Assembly: GCA_024696945.1 (NCBI GenBank)
Contig: JAILGF010000144.1
Location: forward strand, 1-57,441
Length of the DNA stretch: 57,441 nt
Reading direction: 5' to 3'
Source of the DNA: Lachnospiraceae bacterium
GTDB lineage: Bacteria > Bacillota > Clostridia > Lachnospirales > Lachnospiraceae
Below the pieces are notes generated by a model. That model ran no database searches and was not told the DNA's origin. It saw only the letters and a list, made by a program, of their open reading frames with translations. The position numbers and the translations under genes are program-made. Below are positions 1 through 8,139 of the stretch, piece after piece (position 1 is the first letter of the stretch; the number at the start of each line of letters is the position of its first letter).

Positions 1-93
1 TAATGCCTTTATAACAGTATATCACACTAACACCTTATATGTAAAGTGTGAAAAGCAGAAAACATGGTTTTAATGACATACCTGTATAAATTC

Positions 94-136
94 ACCCCCG
101 TCGAGGACTATCAAAAGAGTAATCCTTGACGGGGGT
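94..136 (-). terminator. terminator-like hairpin after the major pilin gene
   Basis: Inverted repeat CCCCCGTC...GACGGGGG, continued inward by AGGA/TCCT across a G-T wobble, with a loop of about 13 nt. It lies about 55 nt beyond the stop of the last pilus gene. On the minus strand it is followed only by GAATTTATA, so the T-tract is poor; on the plus strand it is followed by TTTCT. It probably ends the pilus operon, possibly in both directions. A second, weaker inverted repeat (TCACACT at 22-28, AGTGTGA at 45-51) lies just beyond it. Confidence 0.55.
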
Positions 137-190
137 TTCTAGTTGTCAAACTTTATAAATTCATAAAAAAGTCAATTAAATACTGTTTAA

Positions 191-718
191 TTATGCCTTA
201 GTCCAAGTTCCGTCAGATCCTTTAGTATATGTAAATGTAACAGTATTAGTTGTAACAGAAGCTGCTGTACATGTACTCCATGAACCACCAACTAACTCAA
301 CACATGAAGGATCTGCAGTACCAACTTTTTCGGAGTAGAATAAATAACTAACTGTATAAGCGTCATGTTTAGTAGTACCTTTGAATCCAACTGTAACTGT
401 GACCACATCCGCTTTAAACTCATCCAAATCAGAAATATCAAAAATTCTGTCTCTAAGATAAACTTTTCCTGATTTGTTTCCAACGGTGTTAGCCGTTTCA
501 TCTGTAGGAACAACACCCTTTCCATAAAGTTCACTTGAAACAGCCTGTGCAGCAGTATAAACGCTCTTTCCATGTAACTCTAACTGTGAAGCCTTTGCTT
601 CATCAATATACCCCAACAGTGCAGGTACAAGGATAGCTGCTAAGATAGCCAAGATAACCAGAACTACGATGAGCTCTACCAGTGTGAAACCTTTGTTGTC
701 GTTTTTCATTTTCTTCAT
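191..718 (-). CDS. pilA: type IV prepilin, likely major pilin
   Basis: Prepilin of 175 residues. A short basic leader (MKKMKNDNKG) is followed by G10|FTLVE, the prepilin-peptidase site, with Phe at +1 and Glu at +5. A hydrophobic helix runs over residues 11-35 and a polar globular domain follows. C139 and C150 near the C-terminus could form the disulfide loop typical of type IV pilins. The start at 718 is preceded by AGGAGG nine bases upstream. An in-frame ATG at 778 also has a good AAGGAG site and would give a leader of about 30 residues, so the start is not settled. It is the last gene of the pilus cluster and has a 188-nt leader of its own. That placement and its canonical form make it the best major-pilin candidate; expression evidence would be needed to prove it. 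Confidence 0.9.
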   Translation of the reverse strand: MKKMKNDNKGFTLVELIVVLVILAILAAILVPALLGYIDEAKASQLELHGKSVYTAAQAVSSELYGKGVVPTDETANTVGNKSGKVYLRDRIFDISDLDEFKADVVTVTVGFKGTTKHDAYTVSYLFYSEKVGTADPSCVELVGGSWSTCTAASVTTNTVTFTYTKGSDGTWTKA

Positions 719-780
719 AAACTTTGTCCTCCTGAACATTTTATTTTTTTGTTTTTTTGGCAGCCCCCGCGCCACCATAT
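719..780 (-). promoter_or_regulatory. major pilin translation leader with two ribosome binding sites
   Basis: Between pilB and the pilin gene the minus strand carries AAGGAG eight bases before an ATG at 778, then a short GC-rich block (about 760-772), then two A-runs, then AGGAGG before the ATG at 718. Both ATGs share one frame. The GC block stands out in otherwise AT-rich sequence. The layout suggests either two alternative starts or a translated leader in front of the main start. No clear -35/-10 pair was found between 780 and 906. Confidence 0.4.
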
Positions 781-906
781 TTATTACTCCTTGTTGCTTA
801 CATACTATATATCGACATAAATAGCAAAAAGATAATAGCAAAATGAAAAAATTTTAAAAATTTTTTGAGTTATTAAAAAGTTAAGATAAGTCGATTTATA
901 TTATCT

Positions 907-2589
907 TTACTCATAATATGAAACTCTAGCCAGTTCGTCAACCGTTGTAATACCTTGTTCTACAAGCTCCAGTGCACTCTGCTTCAGCGTTTTCATGCCT
1001 AGATTAGCCAATGCGTAGTCCTTTAACTGCTCTGTAGTAGCACCTGAAGTAACCATAACTCTGACCTCTTTTGTAATTGGCAGTATCTCGTGTATAGATA
1101 TACGGCCACGGTAGCCGGTGTTGTTACACTGTGTACATCCACGTTTATGCATAACTCTCGGAAGATGTCTGCCACATATAGCTTCCTCGTTTTCAGTCAT
1201 CTCGCCCCACTCTCCGCAGGCTGTACATACTTTACGGACAAGTCGCTGAGCTATGACACCTACCAAGGATGAAGCTATCATGTAAGGCTCAACACCCATA
1301 TCTACCAGACGAAGTACTGATGATGCTGCGTCGTTGGTATGCAGTGTAGAAAGTACTAAGTGACCGGTAATAGCTGCTCTAACTGATATTGATGCAGTTT
1401 CAGAGTCACGAGTCTCACCAACCATTATTATATCAGGATCCTGACGAAGGAGTGCACGTAGTCCTATCTCAAAAGTAAGTCCAGCCTGGTTATTTACCTG
1501 AGTCTGGTTAAGCTTTGGTAAGTTTTTCTCTACGGGGTCCTCTATAGTGGAGATATTAACCTCACGCTTTGAAAGCTCTGCAAGTATCATGTAAAGTGTA
1601 GTAGACTTTCCTGAACCGGTAGGACCTGTTACATATATGATACCGTTTGGAGACCGGAGCATATCTGCTACTAAGTTATAGTTAAAATCATTCATACCAA
1701 AGGTACCTGAATGATCTATGGTAGCAGAACTTGCCAGAAGTCTTAATACCGCCTTCTCACCAAATACTGTAGGTAACACAGAAACACGGACGTTCAGGTT
1801 CTTTCCATCTATGTTTGTACGGAAGTGTCCGTCCTGTGGTATACGGCGCTCTGCTATATCCAGATCTGAAAGGATCTTTATACGGGCTATAAGCGGGTTA
1901 TGTACACCCTTTTGGAGTGTCATGAAGTCCATGATGACACCGTCCTGACGCATACGTACATGTGTTTCATGCTCAAACGGCTCTATATGGATATCTGATA
2001 CGTTGGAGTTATAGGCGTGTACTATCAGGTTATTAAACAGATTGATAATAGGTGTGTCATCATCCGCATTATCAAGGTCTAGTTCTACAACATCCTGATA
2101 TGTAGATGCTGCAGCTGCACGGGATGCTGCTTCTTTCGCCGTTACTTCTGAATAGTAATAGTTTATAGAGTTTTCAAGAGCACTTTTCTCGGTAAGGGCT
2201 ATATCCAGTTCCTTACCTACTATCTGCCTGATATCCTCTATGCCATAGAAGTTCATGGGGTCGTTTACGAGGAGGGAGTATGTTGTATCATCCTCTGCAT
2301 AACCCATCATGCAGTACTGCTCAGCTAACGCCTTAGGTACACGGGCAACTGCCGCTACATCTACTGTTATATCCGAGATGTTTATCATTTTGTAGTTTAA
2401 GCGGTCAGCTAAGGCCTTTAACATCTGCTTTTCGGTGATAAACCCTAACTTTATCAAGGCGTCACCCATACGTACGCCTTTATTTTCCTTTTGGTAGGCT
2501 AGCGCCTGCTGGATCTGTTCATCAGTGGCATAGCCAAGTTCCTGAAGTACATCACCTATTCTTATGTTTTGAAATTTTCGAGGTTCCAT
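907..2589 (-). CDS. pilB: type IV pilus extension ATPase PilB
   Basis: PilB/GspE-type hexameric motor of 560 residues that powers pilus polymerisation at the cytoplasmic membrane. An MshEN/T2SSE-N type domain covers about residues 5-130 and a linker follows. The ATPase core has Walker A GPTGSGKS (322-329), an Asp-box region (IEDPVE, 349-354), Walker B-like DPDIIMVGE (384-392) and a His-box STLHTNDA. Two CxxC pairs (C455/C458 and C485/C488) form the zinc-binding insert typical of PilB but not PilT. Length is normal for the family. GGGG lies six bases before the ATG. It sits 23 nt after the PilO-like gene, so it is probably co-transcribed with the rest of the pilus operon. Confidence 0.97.
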   Translation of the reverse strand: MEPRKFQNIRIGDVLQELGYATDEQIQQALAYQKENKGVRMGDALIKLGFITEKQMLKALADRLNYKMINISDITVDVAAVARVPKALAEQYCMMGYAEDDTTYSLLVNDPMNFYGIEDIRQIVGKELDIALTEKSALENSINYYYSEVTAKEAASRAAAASTYQDVVELDLDNADDDTPIINLFNNLIVHAYNSNVSDIHIEPFEHETHVRMRQDGVIMDFMTLQKGVHNPLIARIKILSDLDIAERRIPQDGHFRTNIDGKNLNVRVSVLPTVFGEKAVLRLLASSATIDHSGTFGMNDFNYNLVADMLRSPNGIIYVTGPTGSGKSTTLYMILAELSKREVNISTIEDPVEKNLPKLNQTQVNNQAGLTFEIGLRALLRQDPDIIMVGETRDSETASISVRAAITGHLVLSTLHTNDAASSVLRLVDMGVEPYMIASSLVGVIAQRLVRKVCTACGEWGEMTENEEAICGRHLPRVMHKRGCTQCNNTGYRGRISIHEILPITKEVRVMVTSGATTEQLKDYALANLGMKTLKQSALELVEQGITTVDELARVSYYE

Positions 2590-2612
2590 AAGTTTCCCCT
2601 ATTATATTTTAT

Positions 2613-3374
2613 TTAGTCTTCACACATATACAGCTCTACTGAGATGTTCAGCGAGTCTGATACATATCTTTCCTCAGTGCCATCCTCGTGAGGTATTACT
2701 ATTTCTTCAGTATCTACAGAATAATCCACAAGTCTTAGTTTCTTTTCTGTTAATGCAAGATCATCTAATAGCTTTGTTATGTTATTCATATCTCCGGCTA
2801 CACGTAACTGTATAGATACCACATATATACCGGTAGTATCAACTGAAGAATAATCACTTGCAAACGAATCCTCTGATTCTGATGAATCACCATCAAGAGC
2901 ATCGGCAAAGAGGATCATTCCATCCTCACTTATTACAGGTGCCGCTGCATTTAACGCTCTTTCCTGTGCATCACTTTTGCCGGTAAGCGCTTTTTCCGAA
3001 TAGATGTAGGGAGAAAGACCTGCAAGTGTTTTTTCACCGATAGAAAGATCATAGGATGTAAGTCCGTACTTTTCGATAACAGTATTGGTTACAAGCCTGT
3101 CTATCTGCTCACTGTCCATCATAGGATAATAGTTGTCCTTTGCGCCCTCTATAAGCTTTTCCAGCTCTTCGTTATTTACCTCTACTACACCGAGCTGCAT
3201 GATCTTTGATTCGTTTACAGCCTTGATGGTTTCCTGTTCTTCTATTTCGTCGTTATACTCACTTGCTTTCTTTAGCTGCGGAATGATAAGGTAATATCCT
3301 ATAAGTACTACTATTACAAATACACCCATGAAGGTCAGCAGTTTTTTGTCCCGTTCGGTCAGTTCAATCTTCAT
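2613..3374 (-). CDS. pilO: PilO-like pilus alignment protein
   Basis: 253 residues: a short cytoplasmic N-terminus, one membrane segment (about residues 13-32, FMGVFVIVVLIGYYLIIPQL), a coiled-coil-like stretch (about 33-75) and an extracytoplasmic domain. This architecture, and its place directly after the PilM-PilN gene and before pilB, match PilO/GspM, which pairs with PilN in the inner-membrane alignment complex. An acidic Ser-rich linker (about 155-175) interrupts the extracytoplasmic part. The start codon overlaps the end of the preceding gene by 11 nt, indicating translational coupling. Sequence recognition is weak and the name rests mostly on topology and context. Confidence 0.7.
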   Translation of the reverse strand: MKIELTERDKKLLTFMGVFVIVVLIGYYLIIPQLKKASEYNDEIEEQETIKAVNESKIMQLGVVEVNNEELEKLIEGAKDNYYPMMDSEQIDRLVTNTVIEKYGLTSYDLSIGEKTLAGLSPYIYSEKALTGKSDAQERALNAAAPVISEDGMILFADALDGDSSESEDSFASDYSSVDTTGIYVVSIQLRVAGDMNNITKLLDDLALTEKKLRLVDYSVDTEEIVIPHEDGTEERYVSDSLNISVELYMCED

Positions 3375-4833
3375 CTGCTTTTCCTCCTCTGCCTACAGCT
3401 TCTTCAAGTGTACAGGAAACATTTACATGGTACAGGTCGACATCCGAATAGCTGTATCCGGTATATGTTACGTCATGGAACAGCTTTTGTTTCTTTAAGA
3501 TGGATATAAACTCGTTTATAGTCTGTACATTTGAAGCATTTACATCCATGTTGGTGGTACCTGAGTCTGCGTTACAGCTGTTAAGTGTGACTAAAGCATA
3601 TCCGTTGGCAAGCCTGAATATTTTCTGCTGTACAGCACTCGTAGCCCATGGGTACGTTGCCAGGTTTTCATTTATATTTGCTATGGATAGGTACTGCTGG
3701 ACAAGGAAACTGTTTCTGGCAGTCAGTTCATCATATTCCATAACCTGCATCTGTACTACAGCACTGTTATTATAATCCTCCAATTCATCCAGCTGACTTT
3801 TTATACGGTTTGTACGAAGAAGCGAAGCTATAAAGCCTGCTACCGATACTACCAGAGCTGCCGCCAGGATTATAAAGTATTTTTCGCTACTGCCGTTTTT
3901 CTTTTCTACCTTCTTTGTCTGGTAACGTACAAGGTAGTTTCCGTTGTTTCCGGTATCAAAGAGTCCGCTTGTGGCAAACAGGTGGTTCTGAACGTTTGAT
4001 GTGCCGGGACCTTTTATATTCTTAGAGTCAGAGAACATCTCTACAGATGTCTGAACTCCAAAGTCTCTCATATGTGCCTTGTACAGATTTATATCTTTTT
4101 CATCCATACCGGCAAGGATAATTTCTTCAAGTTCTGCTTCAAACTGGTTTGCCTGCATGAACTGGCGGATCTGGCTCACGGAACGAGAAAGATCCTGTGC
4201 ATATTCTTCTGTACCTGGGTCATGGAAGCATCTTGCAGAATTATAATAGGTAAATACTTTATTTACATATAAGATGGTGGTGAGCGTCATGCTGTCGGCT
4301 ATCATCAGCATGAAGGTACTGCGCTGTTTTGCCTTTGTACTGTTGATGAGGCCGATGGTACTACCTTCACCTGAATATATGCCCTTAAGGGTTATACCTA
4401 TACTCTGGAAGAAACCTATGTAGTCCTTTACAAAGTCAGGCGATACACTTTCTGCATAGAGACGCTGCATCTTTTTCTGGGAGCTCTCAAGGCGGAGGAA
4501 ACCATATATCTTTTCTTCTGATCTGTCGATATTTGAGAAACCGCGCTTTATGTGGTCAAGTGTCTTATCATCGGACATCTTGGGGATTTCCATGTTCTGT
4601 CCAACGAACTTTGTACTGTTTACGACCAGTATGACGTCCTTGACCGACAGTTTATTCTCTGACCAGATACCCTTTAAGAATGATCCAAAGCCGTCGGGGT
4701 CCATTACTATACCGTTTATGATGGTGCCCTGAGGGGCTAAGAAATCAAAGCAGCGGTTAACAGTGGCTGTTTTACCTCGTTTTCCTTCTACTATCTGTAT
4801 CTGTTGATTGGATAAATAGATGACTGTGCTCAT
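3364..4833 (-). CDS. pilM: PilM-PilN fusion protein
   Basis: 489 residues in two parts. Residues 1 to about 300 look like an actin-fold PilM (opening TVIYLSNQQIQIVEG, then VKDVILVVNS and a middle region EEKIYGFLRLES). A membrane segment follows at about 320-339 (FIILAAALVVSVAGFIASLL), then a coiled coil and a PilN-like extracytoplasmic domain (about 340-489). In most type IV pilus systems PilM (cytoplasmic) and PilN (single-pass) are separate proteins, with the N-terminus of PilN docking into PilM. Here one polypeptide appears to do both jobs. The short cytoplasmic INLNP-type docking peptide of PilN is accordingly not seen. It overlaps the PilO-like gene and follows pilC after 119 nt. Confidence 0.75.
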   Translation of the reverse strand: MSTVIYLSNQQIQIVEGKRGKTATVNRCFDFLAPQGTIINGIVMDPDGFGSFLKGIWSENKLSVKDVILVVNSTKFVGQNMEIPKMSDDKTLDHIKRGFSNIDRSEEKIYGFLRLESSQKKMQRLYAESVSPDFVKDYIGFFQSIGITLKGIYSGEGSTIGLINSTKAKQRSTFMLMIADSMTLTTILYVNKVFTYYNSARCFHDPGTEEYAQDLSRSVSQIRQFMQANQFEAELEEIILAGMDEKDINLYKAHMRDFGVQTSVEMFSDSKNIKGPGTSNVQNHLFATSGLFDTGNNGNYLVRYQTKKVEKKNGSSEKYFIILAAALVVSVAGFIASLLRTNRIKSQLDELEDYNNSAVVQMQVMEYDELTARNSFLVQQYLSIANINENLATYPWATSAVQQKIFRLANGYALVTLNSCNADSGTTNMDVNASNVQTINEFISILKKQKLFHDVTYTGYSYSDVDLYHVNVSCTLEEAVGRGGKADED

Positions 4834-4952
4834 ACATTTTCCATCCTTGTTTTTATGTATTGCTTTATGTTTATTTATGTACTGTTACTTTTTGTAGTGT
4901 TTTTATTGATTTATATTATTTTATATGTTTTGTCTGATTTTTTACTTTGTAG

Positions 4953-6155
4953 TTATTTTGTAGAGTTTGCGATAGCGTCATATGATCCGTAGATAGGCTG
5001 GATAACTGATATGATGATAAATCCAACCATAACTGCCAGTACTACGATGATCATAGGCTCCATCATGGATACCATGCTCTGTACTGCCATCTCTGAGTCA
5101 TACTCGAGCTGATCGGCTGCGGAGTTCAGCATATCGTCAAGTGTACCGGTTTCCTCACCGACCGTTACTGATGAAACAAGCTTCTTTACAAAGCCGTCCA
5201 CCTTTGCCAAGGCGTCGCTTAAGTTTTGTCCTGCCTGAACATCCTTTATAACTGTCTCGAACTGTGCCTCTAAGTATCTGTTTCCTATGGTGTCTCTCGC
5301 TATTGTTATACATGAGATGATAGGAAGACCGGCGTTATAAAGGCTCGCTAAGGTTCTTGAAAATCTCGCGGTATATATGATCTTTTGAAGCTTCCCGATT
5401 TTCGGGAATTTTAGCTTTAGCTTATCTTTCTGGTATTTAATGGATGGTACCGCAAATAGCAGTTTGAATATGATAAAACCTATGACACCGAATAATATCA
5501 GTAGGTACCATCTGTCTTTTACGAAGTTGCTGACTCCGAGAAGTATCTCTGTGGAGGCAGGCAGCGACTCCATCTGTGCGAAAAGGTCTTCAAACTGTGG
5601 TACTACGTAACCCATGATGATGGCTAATACGACTACCATCAGGACACCCAGGATTTTGGGGTAGGTCATGGAGCTCTTTATCTTTTTATGGAGCTTGTAC
5701 TCTTTTGAGTAATACTCTGCCATCTGATTTGCTGTGGCCTCGAGTGTACCGGATGCTTCTGCCGAACGGAACATGTTGATCATCATGGGCGGGAATGCCA
5801 TACCCTGCATCTGCATAGATTCCGACAGACTGATACCGGTACGAACCTGCTTTAAAACATCCTCATAGATAGCTCTTTCTTTCTGCCTAAGTGTTTCATC
5901 ATCACAGATGATCCTCAGCGCTCTTACAAGGGATACGCCGGCGCCGATAAGTTTCCCGAGATTTCTTGCATAGTCAGCAAGTCTGTCTGCTCGGATCTTC
6001 TTGCCAAGTACTTTCCTTGCCTGCTCTGTAGCTGTTTCAAGGTACAGGTTTTCATTTTTCAGCCTCGCCTGAAGATCTATCTCATCATTCGCGGAAAGCT
6101 TTCCGGTTATCCTTTTTCCATTTTCATTTAGTGCAACGTATTTATATGTAGTCAC
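4953..6155 (-). CDS. pilC: type IV pilus platform protein PilC
   Basis: 400-residue polytopic membrane protein of the PilC/GspF family, the inner-membrane platform contacted by PilB and PilT. Two T2SSF repeats are visible. The first holds DYARNLGKLIGAGVSLVRAL and the second FSRTLASLYNAGLPII. Hydrophobic segments lie at about 168-187, 215-235 and 365-390. Length matches the family. The start is GTG (6155), set by AAGGAG six bases upstream. A gap of about 150 nt precedes it and may hold a weak internal promoter, though nothing convincing was found. Confidence 0.96.
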   Translation of the reverse strand: MTTYKYVALNENGKRITGKLSANDEIDLQARLKNENLYLETATEQARKVLGKKIRADRLADYARNLGKLIGAGVSLVRALRIICDDETLRQKERAIYEDVLKQVRTGISLSESMQMQGMAFPPMMINMFRSAEASGTLEATANQMAEYYSKEYKLHKKIKSSMTYPKILGVLMVVVLAIIMGYVVPQFEDLFAQMESLPASTEILLGVSNFVKDRWYLLILFGVIGFIIFKLLFAVPSIKYQKDKLKLKFPKIGKLQKIIYTARFSRTLASLYNAGLPIISCITIARDTIGNRYLEAQFETVIKDVQAGQNLSDALAKVDGFVKKLVSSVTVGEETGTLDDMLNSAADQLEYDSEMAVQSMVSMMEPMIIVVLAVMVGFIIISVIQPIYGSYDAIANSTK

Positions 6156-6303
6156 TTGAATCTCCTTGTGTTTTATGGTTTTCTAATGACTGGTTATGGT
6201 TATGATTGATTTATAGTCAAATTCTTATATTTTTCATCTTGTTAAATTTATTCTTTCCATGTCCTTTGATATACTAAGTATAAAGGAAATGGTTAAATGT
6301 TAT

Positions 6304-6759
6304 TTAGTCATATGACAGCAGTTCTTTTATAAGGCATACCTGCCAAACATCACTATCACCGGTTACGCTGTACCTTACTATATAATCTTCTGTTTCGTAT
6401 TCAAGACCGGTTATCTGACGTTTTGAGGAATTGTATCCGGTAAGTTTTACTGAACCTTTTAACTCTCCCTGGATCCTCTCAACATATGTTAAAGCGCCTT
6501 TTCTTAAGTTGCCGTCGGCTTTTTCGTCATATATTGACACACCCGCCGCATAATACTCTGTATTTAACATCTCAAGGGTTATTTTGATGTTTTTTGCTTC
6601 CCTAAGCTTTAACCGGGCGTTTGAGTATATCTTAAACTGCCTGAATACAAATACCGCTACTACAACCAGAGCCGCTATGACAATTATATATAACATGATG
6701 CGCCGGAATAATGCTTTTCGTATGTCTCTTTGCAGGATTTCATTTTCCTCAGCAGTCAT
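6304..6759 (-). CDS. small single-pass membrane protein of the pilus operon, family unknown
   Basis: I do not recognise this family. The 150-residue protein has a charged N-terminus of about 20 residues, one membrane segment (about 21-40, MLYIIVIAALVVVAVFVF) and a soluble domain of about 110 residues outside the cell. It has no prepilin cleavage motif. The start at 6759 is chosen because AAGGAG lies six bases upstream; an ATG at 6789 has no ribosome binding site. It lies between the prepilin-like genes and pilC, so a role in pilus assembly is likely. It could be a PilO/PilP-like alignment subunit or a pilin-associated chaperone, but nothing in the sequence decides this. Confidence 0.7.
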   Translation of the reverse strand: MTAEENEILQRDIRKALFRRIMLYIIVIAALVVVAVFVFRQFKIYSNARLKLREAKNIKITLEMLNTEYYAAGVSIYDEKADGNLRKGALTYVERIQGELKGSVKLTGYNSSKRQITGLEYETEDYIVRYSVTGDSDVWQVCLIKELLSYD

Positions 6760-6815
6760 AGGGGGCTCCTTTCTTATTATAGTATTCATTGTAGAAAACT
6801 CAATATAATTTTGTT

Positions 6816-7547
6816 TTACTGCTGATATACAACAGTTGCATCATTCATGTCATACATGCTATATAGTGCAGCGAAATCGGTAGATGTGTACTCTCCCCAC
6901 TTATCATTTACTACTGTTACTTCTATTTTTATAACAGGGCAATTACATATAGCTCCTGATAAACCTGGCGTTGGGTTCTTAGCGACAAGGGAAAAGTTTA
7001 TGTCTTTTATAGTGTAGCCCATGCCTATGTATTTGGAGTCGAATTCCTTCGTTGTAGATGATGAAGGTTTGTATGTATCCTTTGAAAACTTATCTGTATA
7101 AGCTAATTCTGTTTTTTTGTTAAATAGTAGGTTACTTGTACCTTCACCATTGTATAAACTTAATGTTATCTGCTTACCGTCCGAGTTTATAAATTCAATG
7201 GTTTCATAGCTACCATTAGAATCTTTATCTGTTAGCGCTGCACAAAACCCATTAATTGTTGCATCAGGGTATTTTTCAACGAAAGCCTTTACATCATCAG
7301 AATTATCGTATCTTAACAAAGGGTATGGCTGAGCATTTTCTATTTCACCCCTGATTTCTGTCGCTACTGCTTGTGAAATCTGTATACCGTAACTAACAGA
7401 CTTAGCATCATAATACACCTCAGTATTTGACGCTATGACCTGCGAAGCTGCCACTATAATAATACCTAATAATACAAAGCATATCATGGTTTCAAGCAGG
7501 GTGAAGCCGGAATTATTTAGTTTTATATTGGATTTTGTATTTATCAT
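6816..7547 (-). CDS. prepilin-like protein (minor pilin)
   Basis: 243 residues with a prepilin signature: leader MINTKSNIKLNNSG, cleavage G14|FTLLE, Glu at +5 (E19), hydrophobic helix about 15-37, then a domain of about 200 residues. Its size and position among other pilin-like genes suit a PilW/GspJ-like minor pilin that helps prime fibre assembly. GAGGTGA precedes the ATG. The C-terminal part includes CNCP, a close Cys pair. The specific minor-pilin class is inferred only from order and size. Confidence 0.85.
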   Translation of the reverse strand: MINTKSNIKLNNSGFTLLETMICFVLLGIIIVAASQVIASNTEVYYDAKSVSYGIQISQAVATEIRGEIENAQPYPLLRYDNSDDVKAFVEKYPDATINGFCAALTDKDSNGSYETIEFINSDGKQITLSLYNGEGTSNLLFNKKTELAYTDKFSKDTYKPSSSTTKEFDSKYIGMGYTIKDINFSLVAKNPTPGLSGAICNCPVIKIEVTVVNDKWGEYTSTDFAALYSMYDMNDATVVYQQ

Positions 7548-7671
7548 ACCGGTCTCACCTCACTTTCGTTCATAATCTGATGCATTCTCTAATACATTTA
7601 TGAAATGGTAACCATTGTCTTGTCATTTATGCAAATATATTTTTATGGCTTTGGTTTTTTGACTTACAGTT

Positions 7672-8082
7672 TTAGTTCTCGTTCCTATTTATATAGAGCA
7701 TTCGGAACATGGTAAAATCTGCGAAAGCATCAGTTGCTCCATCAAATCTCATCAGCCTAGCGTTATAAAGAGTAAATGTTTTTGCGCCCGATTTAACAGT
7801 GCCGTCATCTTTACACTCTACCAGTTTTATAGGGATACTATTTATATAACCGTCTTTTGACTCATTAACACCTGCAATCGGGGTATTAGTCATATTAGTG
7901 GCATCCATAGTGTAATACTCTTCTTGTATCTGCGCCAGCTTTTTGCTTTCATCAACTGAATACATAGTCATATTTGACGAAAGCTTAATGATCTGCATAA
8001 AGGAGGCTATAATGATCAAAATAAGTACAAAGCCAACCATGATCTCTACCATAGTGTTGCCTCGGTTATCAAGTTTTCCCAT
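7672..8082 (-). CDS. short prepilin-like protein with Asn at +1
   Basis: 136 residues. The N-terminus reads MGKLDNRG|NTMVE, then a hydrophobic helix (MVGFVLILIIIASFMQII). Gly at -1 and Glu at +5 fit a type IV prepilin, but the usual Phe/Met at +1 is Asn. The globular part is only about 100 residues. AGGAGG lies five bases before the ATG. Position directly after the giant minor pilin suggests a GspI/PilV-like minor pilin that pairs with it at the tip. A TadE-like protein is a less likely alternative. Confidence 0.75.
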   Translation of the reverse strand: MGKLDNRGNTMVEIMVGFVLILIIIASFMQIIKLSSNMTMYSVDESKKLAQIQEEYYTMDATNMTNTPIAGVNESKDGYINSIPIKLVECKDDGTVKSGAKTFTLYNARLMRFDGATDAFADFTMFRMLYINRNEN

Positions 8083-8139
8083 ATGGGCCTCCTTTCTAAG
8101 AGTGTTTAACTATTTTGATTGACTAAGATAACAAATTGG

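Noticed and set aside
6156-6303. Possible internal promoter before pilC
   Set aside because: TTAACC-N17-TATATC and TTGACT with a poor -10 can be drawn in AT-rich sequence; neither is convincing.
7604-7616. Perfect palindrome AATGGT-A-ACCATT upstream of the 243-residue minor pilin
   Set aside because: Could be an operator, but it is short, stands alone, and no promoter was found beside it.
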